From Akkermansia muciniphila (lineage in GTDB: Bacteria > Verrucomicrobiota > Verrucomicrobiia > Limisphaerales > BJHT01), in contig CAMAUZ010000024.1 in the NCBI GenBank assembly GCA_945861535.1, positions 1 to 64,000 on the forward strand: 64,000 nt of DNA, read 5' to 3'. Below the pieces are notes generated by a model. That model worked only from the letters and a program-made list of their open reading frames with translations. It was not told the origin of the DNA and did no database searches. Numbering within the stretch: position 1 is the stretch's first letter; each line of letters begins with the position of its first letter. A program made the position numbers and the translations under genes. Positions 55,992 to 64,000 of this stretch are shown here, piece after piece.

Positions 55992-56087
55992 ATGAACCCC
56001 GGCTCTGCTTACACCCCCGGCCGCGAGCTCGCCCGCGGCGGCATGCGGGCCATCCTCTCGGCCACGGACCAATCCTTCGACCGCTAG
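55992..56087 (+). pseudogene. Stub of a fourth array kinase
   Basis: Thirty-one codons, MNPGSAYTPGRELARGGMRA then ILSATDQSFDR and a TAG. The start equals that of the three array kinases (S-P-Y-R-T-G-R-E-I-A-R-G-G-M-G-A), with the glycine loop altered to GGMRA. Nothing kinase-like follows. Confidence 0.85.
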
Positions 56088-56524
56088 CGCCAAATTCCCC
56101 GACCGAACTCGGCCATGTTCCCGAGCGGTTCCCTCCAGCGCCGCCAACCCAATCATGTGTCTCCACCGGGCACCCGCCGCGCGTACTCCGGGCGTCAGTC
56201 GCTGGCAGCTGTCGCCGTGCCCTTCCCCTTCCTCCCGCTGCGACCGGGACCGTCGCAAGCCGCCTGGGTTGCAGCTTCGCCGCCAATGTACATCGTGTTG
56301 CTTTGGTCTCCTCCCCCGTTTTTCCGTGGGAATCGAAACGGCCAGGGCGGGGAGCGACCTGTCGGATTCGGGTCCCGAGGGTTCGTCGTGATGATTTCGA
56401 AATCACCCGGCACCGGCGAACGACGCTGTGAGGGTTGGCTTCCACGCTGCCGGATTCTCGCTTGACCGTCGGCGCTGCCGGCCGCCACTTTCCGCCATCC
56501 CGTTAGCCTTTCTCCGCGTATCAA
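56088..56524. other. Gene-free spacer after the kinase stub
   Basis: About 440 bases. The frames here are not protein-like and no kinase homology continues from the stub. No repeat copy recognised. Confidence 0.5.
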
Positions 56525-58453
56525 ATGGATCCATTCAACGAAAAAAAATTCCGACTTTCCGCCGCGGTGGAGTTTGCGGACCTCCCCGATGGCGTGCGGG
56601 TGCTGAAACAGCGGGTGCGCGGAGAGTATCTGGTCCTGACTCCGGAGCAGCAGCGGGTGCTGGCGTTGTTCGACGGACGGCAAACCGTGCATGAGGTGCT
56701 GCAAGGACTGCTCCAGGGGGAAAGTCATCCAAAGCTCCGCGCCTTTTACGACGTGGTGCTCGCCGCCCAGGCGAAGGGCTTTCTGTATGAAGGCGACTCG
56801 GAACCGCCCAGCGCTGCGGCCACGGGCCGTCGCTGGAATGTCCGTTGCACCCCGACCAGCGCGGTGGCGCTGGCCTTGGGCCTCATCGGTGCCGGAGCTT
56901 TCGCGGTGGGGGTTTCGGCGGTGCCGATGCTTCCCGGCAATCCGATCGGTTGGTGCGTCGCGCTGGCGGCGATCTCGCTGGGACTGAGTCTCGCGTCGCT
57001 GTTGGCGGGTGCGGTACTGAGCGGTCTGGGGCGGGAGATCTACCGCCCGGAGCTGCGCATGGACATGGTGCTGCCGTTTTTCTCCGTGGATACGCGGGAC
57101 GCCTTGATGGGCGGTCGCACGGTGGAGGCGCTGACCGCGGTGCAGATGCTCGCCGCGCCGTTCGCGGTCGCGCTGGTCGGGTGGGCGCTGGATTCCAATG
57201 CGATCCTGCTCGCCGGCTGGATCACGGCGCTGGTGTTGAGTTCCCCCTTCGGCAACTCGCCGGCGCACGCGCTGCTGCACGCGCTCTTTCGCAAGCAACA
57301 TGAGCTGCCGCGTTGTGCGGATACGTTTCTGAACCAGAAGCTTCTCGTGCAACTGCTCAACTTTCGGGAGTCGCTGACCGAGGAGCGCTACTTCCTCATC
57401 CACTCGACGTGGGCGGTGTTGTGGCTCGGCGCGGTGTTCCGGTTTGCCTCCGAGCAGATGGCCCGGCAGGCAAACTTCATCTTCGAGCCGGGGGCGCCAA
57501 CGGTGATCTTCCTGTTGGCCTTGGTGCTGGCGGCACCGCTCGCCTATGGACTCTGGCTCATCGGCAAGGCCGGCCACCGGCTGTTCGCGCCCAAATTCTC
57601 CCCCGCCGAGACGAAGCTGAAACCGGGCGGCGACGGGGTGCGGCGGCCCGGTCCCGACGCGACGGTCAAATTCCTGTCCGACACGCTCTTGTTCTCGCAG
57701 TTGGCCGCGGCGGAAATCCGCGCCGTGGCCGAGGCGATGGACTTCTTAACCGTGAAACCCGGCACGCTCATCATCCGCGAGCGCGACCGGGGCGACCTGA
57801 TGTTTGTCATCCATGACGGCCGGGTGGAGGTGCGGAAGGAGGACGAAGCCGGGGTGAGTCGTCCGGTGGCGCAGCTTGCCCGCGGTGATGTTTTCGGCGA
57901 GATCGCGCTGCTGCGGCAGGTGCCACGCAACAGCTCCGTCGTCGCGCTGGAAGGAACGGAACTCTTTTCGCTCAAGAAGGCGGATTTCGACCGGTTGCTG
58001 CTCTCCACGCTGGGCGCGCAGAAAATTCAGGAGGTCGTGCAGGTGTGCGCCTTCCTGCGACGCCATGCCATCTTCTCGGACTGGCCGCCCTATGCACTCA
58101 TGAAGGTTGCCGGGCAGTTCACTTTTCAAGACTCGGCCGCCGGGGCGACCGTGATCGCCGAACGGCAGCCGAACGAGTTTTTTTACTTGGTGTATGAGGG
58201 TGAATTCGAAGTGCGCAAGGCCGGGGCGCGGGTGGCGACCCTCGGTCCGGGCGACTTCTTCGGCGAAGTCAGCTTGCTCCAAGGAACCGTTGCTTCGGCG
58301 GATGTGGTCGCCGTGCGGAACAGTCGCTGCCTAAAACTGGGCCGGGACAGTTTCCTCCAACTGGTCAGCCGCGACTTCACCACCGGCATGGCCATTGAGC
58401 GCGCCTCGGAGCGACGCGTGTCGGCACTGAAGAAAAAGGGGGCTGCCAGATGA
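56525..58453 (+). CDS. PqqD-like, multi-spanning membrane protein with two cNMP-binding domains
   Basis: A 642-residue protein. Residues about 10-85 resemble PqqD or peptide-binding winged domains (YLVLTPEQQRVLALFDGRQT then VHEVLQGLL). Residues about 110-345 hold several membrane helices in the arrangement of site-2-protease-like proteins; the place of HExxH reads HALLH (H248, H252), so proteolysis is doubtful. Two cyclic-nucleotide-binding domains follow (about 380-495 and 505-620). In the first, the phosphate cassette GDVFGEIALLRQVPRNSSV keeps Glu459 and Arg468; in the second (GDFFGEVSLLQGTVASADV) the Arg is Ala590, so only the first is likely to bind cAMP. It overlaps the next gene by 4 nt, thus translational coupling. 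Confidence 0.85.
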   Translation: MDPFNEKKFRLSAAVEFADLPDGVRVLKQRVRGEYLVLTPEQQRVLALFDGRQTVHEVLQGLLQGESHPKLRAFYDVVLAAQAKGFLYEGDSEPPSAAATGRRWNVRCTPTSAVALALGLIGAGAFAVGVSAVPMLPGNPIGWCVALAAISLGLSLASLLAGAVLSGLGREIYRPELRMDMVLPFFSVDTRDALMGGRTVEALTAVQMLAAPFAVALVGWALDSNAILLAGWITALVLSSPFGNSPAHALLHALFRKQHELPRCADTFLNQKLLVQLLNFRESLTEERYFLIHSTWAVLWLGAVFRFASEQMARQANFIFEPGAPTVIFLLALVLAAPLAYGLWLIGKAGHRLFAPKFSPAETKLKPGGDGVRRPGPDATVKFLSDTLLFSQLAAAEIRAVAEAMDFLTVKPGTLIIRERDRGDLMFVIHDGRVEVRKEDEAGVSRPVAQLARGDVFGEIALLRQVPRNSSVVALEGTELFSLKKADFDRLLLSTLGAQKIQEVVQVCAFLRRHAIFSDWPPYALMKVAGQFTFQDSAAGATVIAERQPNEFFYLVYEGEFEVRKAGARVATLGPGDFFGEVSLLQGTVASADVVAVRNSRCLKLGRDSFLQLVSRDFTTGMAIERASERRVSALKKKGAAR

Positions 58454-59208
58454 GCGCGTTCTTCAGAGTTCTGCCGGTGGTGGCGGTGGTCGGTGTCGTC
58501 GTGATGAACTCGGGATCACTCAAGAAAACCCTCAACATCGTCGGCAAGGTGCAGGTCGCCGCGACCTCGAGCACGGAGCTCTCGGGCATTGCCAGCGCCC
58601 TGGCGAATCATTTTGCGGAGACGCAGGATTTGCCGGTGGAAAGTCTCGACACCTTCCTCCGGGAAAACCTGCGCGCGAAGAACAGCCGGTCAGCCCGCGA
58701 CCAGTCCAAGGATCCCTGGGGCACCGGCTACCGCCTCAACGTGGATGCCACCCGCAACGGGTTTACCATCCTTTCCGCAGGCCCGGACAAGAACTGGACG
58801 ACCGAGGATGACCTGAATTATTTCTACGATCTCACCGGTGTCGCGGGCAAAAGCGCCATCAGCAGCACGCTCGCCGCCCGCGCCCGCACGCAGGCCGTCA
58901 AGGAGGGTGCGAGCAGCCCCGCCGCGGCAAGTGCGGTAGCCTTCCAACCCACCTCCGTCCCGTCGGCAGCTCCGCGGACACAATCCGCCGAGGAGACGAA
59001 GCGAAAGGTGATCGAGTTCCAGATGCGCCGGGCGGCAGAAGGTTCACCACAAGCGCAGTATGACATGGGCATGCGCTATCTCGAAGGCGACGGCGTCGAA
59101 CGCGACCCCGTCCAGGGCCGCGAGTTGCTGGAGAAGTCCGCGCAGGGCGGGCACGGCGACGCGGTGAAAAAGCTGCAGATGTTTCCGGTGAAGCCCAAGC
59201 CCGAGTGA
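58450..59208 (+). CDS. GspG-like membrane protein with Sel1 repeat
   Basis: A 252-residue protein whose ATG overlaps the previous stop (ATGA). One N-terminal hydrophobic helix (FFRVLPVVAVVGVVVMNSG), then a helical part and the GspG-type signature KDPWGTGYRLNVD followed by FTILSAGPDKNWTTEDD, which in major pseudopilins binds calcium. There is no prepilin cleavage motif, so it is a derived, non-pilin form. After an Ala/Ser linker comes a Sel1-type repeat pair (AEGSPQAQYDMGMRYLEGDG, then KSAQGGHGDAVKKL). Likely in the inner membrane with its domains outside or in the periplasm, as a partner of the cNMP-binding protein. Confidence 0.82.
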   Translation: MSAFFRVLPVVAVVGVVVMNSGSLKKTLNIVGKVQVAATSSTELSGIASALANHFAETQDLPVESLDTFLRENLRAKNSRSARDQSKDPWGTGYRLNVDATRNGFTILSAGPDKNWTTEDDLNYFYDLTGVAGKSAISSTLAARARTQAVKEGASSPAAASAVAFQPTSVPSAAPRTQSAEETKRKVIEFQMRRAAEGSPQAQYDMGMRYLEGDGVERDPVQGRELLEKSAQGGHGDAVKKLQMFPVKPKPE

Positions 59209-59449
59209 CAGCGGACGGTGGCGCCGCCGCTTTCCGATTCGTTCGCCCCCGATGGGCTTGTTTCATCGCAGCGGTAGAAAGAGACCGCTCTTTGCGCCCC
59301 AGCGCGCCAGCGTCGCCGGCGCGGGCGGTCACTTGGTCGTCGGGCGGGAGATCGCCAGGGACGTCGTTGGGGCGCTCCGGAAAGGCAGGGATCAGGCATT
59401 CGCTTGCGACGAGGCGGGAGCGAGGTTGTGGATGCACTCCGGCGCGCAC

Positions 59450-61138
59450 CTACCGGGATTTTGAAGGGGGTGCTTCGTAGAGACGGCGGAGTTCGGCGGG
59501 GGAACGCCCCAGGTAATAGAGGAGCGTCACCCGGGCCATGCGCGCGTAGGTGCGCAGGACGCCGAGTTGCCGAAAACGCCGCGCAGAGGTGCTGACGACG
59601 GTGTCGGCGAGGGCGAGCCGGCCGGCGGGGCGGAGCTGGCGGCACAGCTCGAACTCTTCCATCAAGGGCACGGCGGGAATGCCGCCGGTCGCGGTCAGCA
59701 CGGAGCGCCGGACGAAGATGGCCTGGTCCGCCATGACGCGGCGGCCGAGGTAAAGGCGCAGGGCGCACTTGAGGCGCGAGCCGCGGAGGAGCAGGGGAGC
59801 GTCGCGAAATATTTTCCAGCAACCACCGCCGACCACGGTGGCGTCGTGCAGCGAATCTAGAATCGCGCGACCCGCATCGGGCGCGAGCCAGGTGTCGGCG
59901 TGGACCATGAGGATGATGTCGCCGGTGGCGTGGGCGGCGCCGTGGCGGAGTTGGTGTCCGCGGCCGGGTTCGGTGGTGAGGACGCGGCAGCGGGCCGCGG
60001 TGGCGAGCGCGCAGGTGCGGTCGGTGCTGCGGGCATCGACGACGATGATCTCGGAGATTTCCGGGATCGCTTGGAGGCGGCGCAGCGTGGCGGGGAGTTC
60101 GGCCTCCTCGTTCAACGTGGGGATGATGACGGAGATGGTTTTGAGCAAGGTCCAGACATTTTCCTGCGCCCGGGCCTGGTCGAACCGGCGTTCTTCGCGG
60201 GCGAGAATGGCCGCGCCGATGACGACCCAGGTGACGTTGGTTGCCAGCGTGAGGAGCGATCCGGCGACGGCGTCCGCGGCGGGAATGTGATACAGCGCGA
60301 GGATTCCGAGCGCGGCGGCTTCGCGCACACCGAGGCCGCCGAACGAAGGCACGGCGACCATCGCCGCGATGACCGGGAAGGTCCACAGCAGCTCGAACCA
60401 CGGGCAATCGACCGAGACCACCGCGCGCAGGCACAGCGCCATCAGCGTGCAGGAGATGGCCTGCACGACGAAGCCGAGCAGCAGGCCGTACGCGGCGAGA
60501 CGCGGCGTGAGGATGAGCTGCCGGGCGGCGATGGCGAAGGAATTGAAGGTGCGCGCGAGGAGGTGTTCGGAGCGCGGTCGCCAGCGGAAAATCAGCACCA
60601 GGCCGACGAGGCCGCCCGCCATCCCGGCGAGCAGCAGCGGCAACGGCAGCCTTGCGCCGAAGGCGGTGGCGGTGCCGAGCGCGCCCTTGGCGGCGGCGAG
60701 CGCGAAAGCCAGGAGAATGAAAATGAACATGCCGCCGAGGCCGAGGAAGCGCGCGAGCGGCGCGGAGGCGACGACGTTGGGCAGCGGTTGCCGAAACCAG
60801 CGCGAATACAGGCCGGCCTTGGCCAGATCACCGACCGCGGGCGTGAGCAGGAAAAAACTGAGCGCGTGGCCGATGGCGTAGAGGCGTGTGGTGGCGCCGG
60901 GATGCACGGCGGCATTGGTGAGCCGGAGCATCAGGTGCCAGCGCCACGCGCCCGCCAGCAGCATGAGACCGAAGATGCCTTCCGCGGCGAGGAACCAGCC
61001 GAGCTTCATGCGGCGGAAGACGCCCGCCAGTTCGGCGACGTCGATTTTCCAAAAGATGATCCCCAGCGCGGCGACGGTGATGACGACGGCGAGCAGGCGT
61101 TTCCAGGGGAAGGAGGATTTGGGCGATGGCGGGGTCAC
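59450..61138 (-). CDS. Fusion of LPG-synthase-type membrane domain and TIGR04283-like glycosyltransferase
   Basis: A 562-residue protein in two parts. Residues about 10-325 form a YbhN/LPG-synthase-TM (UPF0104) flippase-like domain with 7-8 helices, with FFLLTPAVGDLAKAGLYSRW and VPSFGGLGVREAAALGILAL. From residue 334 a GT2 domain follows: TISVIIPTLNEEAELPATLR, IIVVDARSTDRTCALA, GRGHQLRHGAAHATGD and the DxD-like MVHADTWL, then VMADQAIFVRR and MEEFELCRQLR. This pattern is that of TIGR04283, first described near arsenosugar genes. Usually the two are separate proteins. Probably a membrane enzyme that transfers a sugar to a lipid and helps translocate it. No arsenic genes are seen nearby. Confidence 0.9.
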   Translation of the reverse strand: MTPPSPKSSFPWKRLLAVVITVAALGIIFWKIDVAELAGVFRRMKLGWFLAAEGIFGLMLLAGAWRWHLMLRLTNAAVHPGATTRLYAIGHALSFFLLTPAVGDLAKAGLYSRWFRQPLPNVVASAPLARFLGLGGMFIFILLAFALAAAKGALGTATAFGARLPLPLLLAGMAGGLVGLVLIFRWRPRSEHLLARTFNSFAIAARQLILTPRLAAYGLLLGFVVQAISCTLMALCLRAVVSVDCPWFELLWTFPVIAAMVAVPSFGGLGVREAAALGILALYHIPAADAVAGSLLTLATNVTWVVIGAAILAREERRFDQARAQENVWTLLKTISVIIPTLNEEAELPATLRRLQAIPEISEIIVVDARSTDRTCALATAARCRVLTTEPGRGHQLRHGAAHATGDIILMVHADTWLAPDAGRAILDSLHDATVVGGGCWKIFRDAPLLLRGSRLKCALRLYLGRRVMADQAIFVRRSVLTATGGIPAVPLMEEFELCRQLRPAGRLALADTVVSTSARRFRQLGVLRTYARMARVTLLYYLGRSPAELRRLYEAPPSKSR

Positions 61139-61196
61139 GCGAAGGTCGGGCGGTTGTGCGGGAAAGGGCGGGGGAATGCAATGCGGGACTGGGGAG

Positions 61197-61347
61197 GGAC
61201 TTGCAAAACCTCGGCTTCACGGTTCCGGCTTTCCATCTTTTACCCCGCATCTTTTACCAAATGCTTGGGCCGTGGACGAAGGGACGGGATGCCGATGGTA
61301 AAAGATGGTGGGTAAAAGATAGACAAGCAGGGGTTTTGCCAGTGGCT
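61197..61347 (+). mobile_element. MITE-like palindromic element, copy A
   Basis: About 150 bp, in opposite orientation to the copy at 7338-7484 and near-identical to it (TTGCAAAACCTCGGCTTCAC through CAGGGGTTTTGCCAGTGG). Terminal and subterminal inverted repeats as in the other copy. The 8-mer CTGGGGAG lies directly on both sides (61189-61196 and 61348-61355), possible target duplication. It sits in the divergent spacer between two genes. Confidence 0.75.
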
Positions 61348-61587
61348 CTGGGGAGAGTGATTAGTGGTTAGTCGGTTCAGGGGCGGTGTTGCCCGCAGGG
61401 GCTGATGTACTGTCGCGGATACCGGGCTGCACTGGAGCGTGGCGATGGGCGGAGCACTAGGCGCGGTACGGGGACGAATCCGGGCAACCTCGAAATGCTT
61501 GCGCCGACTTCGCCTGCGGGCGCGAAAACGACGCACGCGCACTTCGGACTTCCCTTTCGCTTCGCGGTGGCGACAGTTCGCGCCGCT

Positions 61588-63966
61588 ATGCCCAAAACGT
61601 CTTTTGCCCTCCTGATCGCTTGCGTTGCCATGTTGCTGCCGGTGCGTGCCGCCGCGCCGTTCGAGTTGAAGGACGGTGACCGCGTGGTCTTCCTCGGCGA
61701 CACGCTGATCGAGCGCGAGCAGCATTACGGGTGGATCGAGCTGATGCTCACCACGCGCTTCCCGGACCGCAACGTCACCTTCCGCAATCTCGGCTGGAGC
61801 GCGGACCTGCCGAATGGCGAGTCGCGTCTCGGCCTGAGCCTCCGCCAGGCCGGGCACGAACCCGAGGGCGAAGCGTGGGAGCTGCTCCAGAAGCAGATCA
61901 CCGAGACCAAGCCGACGGTGGCGTTCATCGGCTACGGCATGGCGGCGTCCTTCGCGGGCGAGGCGGGGCTGCCGAAGTTCAAGGAGGATTACAACCGGCT
62001 GCTGGAGACGATTGATAAGCTGTCGCCGGGGTGCCGGTTGGTGCTGCTGACGCCGATCAAGCACGAGAAGCTGCCGGCCCCCCTGCCTGACCCGACGAAG
62101 CACAACGAGCAAATTGGGCTCTATGCCAAGGCGACGAAGGAAATGGCGGAGCAACGCAAAGCGCACTTTGTTTCCCTCTTCGAGCCTGACCTCTTCGATC
62201 GGTTCGCCCCCGGCTCCAATGGAATCGCACAGCCCATAACAGAGGCTGGGATTCATCTGACCAGCTATGGCTATTTCAAGGCGGCGAGCCGCATTGGTAC
62301 GAGCTTGGGGTTGCCGTTGAACGAAGGCGAATTTCGCGGCAAGGACAAGGATACTCTCCGCGCCGTCATCCTCCGCAAAAACGAGTTCTACTTCCACCGC
62401 TCGCGCCCCGCGAACATGGCTTACATCTTCGGCTTCCGAAAACGCGAGCAGGGCAAAAACGCCGTCGAGATGCCGCAGTTCGATCCGCTCATCGCGAAGG
62501 AGGAGCAGAAGATTCGCGAACTGTGCAAGCACCTCAACGACGCGAGCTTCAAGCCCGGTCCAGAACTCCAGCCCGCCGCGCTGCTTGGCAAGGCCGCCGC
62601 CGCCAAACACACGCCGCAGCCCACGCCCGAGTTCACCGTGGCCGATGGTTTCGAGATCACGCTTTGGGCCGAGAATCCGCATCTCGCCAAGCCCATTCAC
62701 ATCAACTTCGATCCGCAGGGCCGCCTGTGGGTCGCCAGCAGCGAGGTCTATCCGCAGATCGAACCCGGCCAGGCCGCGCACGACAAAATCATCGTGCTTG
62801 AGGACACCACCGGCGCGGGCAAGGCCGACAAGGCCACCGTCTTCGCCGACAACATGCTCATCCCCACCGGCCTCGCTCCTGGCGATGGCGGCGTCTATGT
62901 CGCACAAAGCACGGAGTTGCTGCATCTGAAGGACACCAACGGCGACGGCAAAGCCGATGTGCGCCGCGTCGTCCTCTCCAGCTTCGGCACCGAGGATACG
63001 CACCACAATCTCCACACGCTCCGCTGGGGGCACGACGGCCGTCTCTGGATGAGCCAGTCCATTTACACCCGCAGCGAAGTTGAGACGCCCCACGGCGTCG
63101 TGCGCCTCCGCAGCGGCGGCGTGTTCCGCTTCGAACCGAGCACGATGAAACTCGAGGTTGTCTTCAAAGGCTGGGTGAACGCGTGGGGCCACCAGTTCGA
63201 TGATTACGGACAATCCTTCGTCACCGATGGCGCGGGCGGCGGCGGCATCAACTGGGGCCTGCCCGGCGCGATGTATCAGACCTACGCCCGTGCGCGGCGC
63301 ATCCTCGGCAGCGTGAGTCCCGGCGGTTATCCGAAGTTCGCGAGCATCGAGATCATCCGCAGCGAGCAGTTTCCGGCCGACTGGCAGGGCCGCGTCATCA
63401 CCTGCGACTTCCGCGCGAACCGCGTCACCAGCTTCAGCATCACCGAGCAGGGCGCGGCCTACGTGACCAAGCAGGAGACCGATGTCTGCCGCACCAAGAA
63501 CAACACCTTCCGCCCCATCGACGTGAAGCTCGGCCCTGACGGCGCGCTCTACATCGCCGACTGGAGCAACCCGATCATCAACCACGGCGAGGTCGATTTC
63601 CGTGACCCGCGCCGCGACCGCGAGCACGGCCGCATCTGGCGCGTGAGCGCGACGACCAAGCCGGCATTTAAAAAACCCGCGCTGGCCGCAGCGAGCACCA
63701 GCGCCCTGCTGAACGAACTGCTCTCGCCCAATCACTTCAACTCCTCGCAAGCCACGCGTCTGCTGGTTGAAAAAGGTGCCGCCGCCGTCACGCCGGAACT
63801 GAAAACCTGGACCGCGAATCTGAAGGACGAGAAGCAACTCCTCTGCGCGCTGTGGATTCACCAGGCCCTGAACCAGCCCGCGCCCGAACTGCTCGACCGT
63901 CTCCTCGGCGCGCAGGATGGCCGCATCCGTGCGGCGGCGGTGCGGGTGCTGGCGGGGGAGTTGTGA
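61588..63966 (+). CDS. SGNH hydrolase fused to dehydrogenase-type propeller (second copy)
   Basis: A 792-residue exported protein; the ATG at 61588 opens a signal peptide (MPKTSFALLIACVAMLLPVR). Residues about 25-240: SGNH-like (LKDGDRVVFLGDTLIEREQH, VAFIGYGMAASFAGEAG, GIHLTSYGYFKAASRIG). From about 340 a dehydrogenase-type propeller (INFDPQGRLWVASSEVYPQI, IIVLEDTTGAGKADKATVF, LKDTNGDGKADVRRVVL, FRPIDVKLGPDGALYIADW). It ends in a short helical part (RIRAAAVRVLAGEL). Like its relative at 30768-33539 it lacks the CxxCH domain usual in the family; here the helical part is also shorter. Exported to the periplasm. Upstream in-frame codons are not protein-like. Confidence 0.85.
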   Translation: MPKTSFALLIACVAMLLPVRAAAPFELKDGDRVVFLGDTLIEREQHYGWIELMLTTRFPDRNVTFRNLGWSADLPNGESRLGLSLRQAGHEPEGEAWELLQKQITETKPTVAFIGYGMAASFAGEAGLPKFKEDYNRLLETIDKLSPGCRLVLLTPIKHEKLPAPLPDPTKHNEQIGLYAKATKEMAEQRKAHFVSLFEPDLFDRFAPGSNGIAQPITEAGIHLTSYGYFKAASRIGTSLGLPLNEGEFRGKDKDTLRAVILRKNEFYFHRSRPANMAYIFGFRKREQGKNAVEMPQFDPLIAKEEQKIRELCKHLNDASFKPGPELQPAALLGKAAAAKHTPQPTPEFTVADGFEITLWAENPHLAKPIHINFDPQGRLWVASSEVYPQIEPGQAAHDKIIVLEDTTGAGKADKATVFADNMLIPTGLAPGDGGVYVAQSTELLHLKDTNGDGKADVRRVVLSSFGTEDTHHNLHTLRWGHDGRLWMSQSIYTRSEVETPHGVVRLRSGGVFRFEPSTMKLEVVFKGWVNAWGHQFDDYGQSFVTDGAGGGGINWGLPGAMYQTYARARRILGSVSPGGYPKFASIEIIRSEQFPADWQGRVITCDFRANRVTSFSITEQGAAYVTKQETDVCRTKNNTFRPIDVKLGPDGALYIADWSNPIINHGEVDFRDPRRDREHGRIWRVSATTKPAFKKPALAAASTSALLNELLSPNHFNSSQATRLLVEKGAAAVTPELKTWTANLKDEKQLLCALWIHQALNQPAPELLDRLLGAQDGRIRAAAVRVLAGEL

Positions 63967-64000
63967 ACCGTTGGCAAAGCGAATTGTCGGAACTCAATTG

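Noticed and set aside
59330-59400. VVGREIARDVVGAL..DQAF resembling the start of the array kinases
   Set aside because: Only GREIAR and scattered residues agree, the glycine loop is missing and the DNA does not resemble the kinase starts; probably chance.
61240-63861. 873-codon minus-strand frame antisense to the second SGNH-propeller gene
   Set aside because: No family, and its 5' end reads through the MITE-like element; the plus strand is a clear gene.

Overview
The window is GC-rich bacterial DNA that looks like Verrucomicrobiota (PVC superphylum). Several things point there: two Planctomycete/Verrucomicrobia-type secreted cytochrome/DUF clusters (DUF1549/DUF1553 with DUF1501; DUF1592-type with DUF1552), two SGNH-hydrolase plus dehydrogenase-propeller proteins, a H/xenologue-type pseudopilin, PQQ-propeller and beta-helix secreted proteins, many large Ser/Thr kinases, and intergenic spaces filled with dispersed palindromic repeats. 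Shine-Dalgarno sites are mostly weak or absent.

Layout. 1-8.8 kb: a partial Gfo/Idh/MocA oxidoreductase, a relic of an integron-type integrase, an alpha/beta hydrolase, a membrane-anchored amidohydrolase, tRNA-Val and tRNA-Gln, a PQQ-like propeller protein with a clear terminator, thrH, a MITE-like element, and glnII with its own terminator and a good sigma-54 promoter candidate. 9.2-15.7 kb: a three-gene secreted cluster (DUF1549/1553, pre-peptidase-type repeat protein, DUF1501). 16-20.5 kb: a pseudopilin, a small membrane protein, a Tat-type alkaline phosphatase and leuB. 21.6-25.5 kb: a DUF1592-type cytochrome and a DUF1552 protein. 25.6-26.6 kb: mobile-element debris abutting tRNA-Leu. 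27-34 kb: a beta-helix protein, small hypotheticals and the first SGNH-propeller protein.

35-59 kb is the most striking part, a signalling island. It holds a DFG kinase with 14 WD40 repeats, a DFG kinase with two formylglycine-enzyme-like domains, an FHA-GAF-class III cyclase, and a tandem array of three related kinases in which DFG is replaced by DWG and the activation segment carries a 100-190 residue Ala/Pro/Thr insert. The first of these kinases has a 1-nt frameshift, and a 31-codon stub of a fourth follows the array. The island ends with a PqqD-like multi-spanning membrane protein carrying two cyclic-nucleotide-binding domains, overlapped by a GspG-like/Sel1 protein. A plausible reading is that kinases, cyclase and cNMP sensor form one relay; this is inference from co-location and domains.

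59-64 kb: a fusion of an LPG-synthase-type membrane domain with a TIGR04283-type glycosyltransferase, a second MITE-like copy, and the second SGNH-propeller protein. Decay is visible in several places: a nonsense codon in a GT2 gene, fragments of AsmA-like and propeller genes next to each other, and the integrase and transposase relics.
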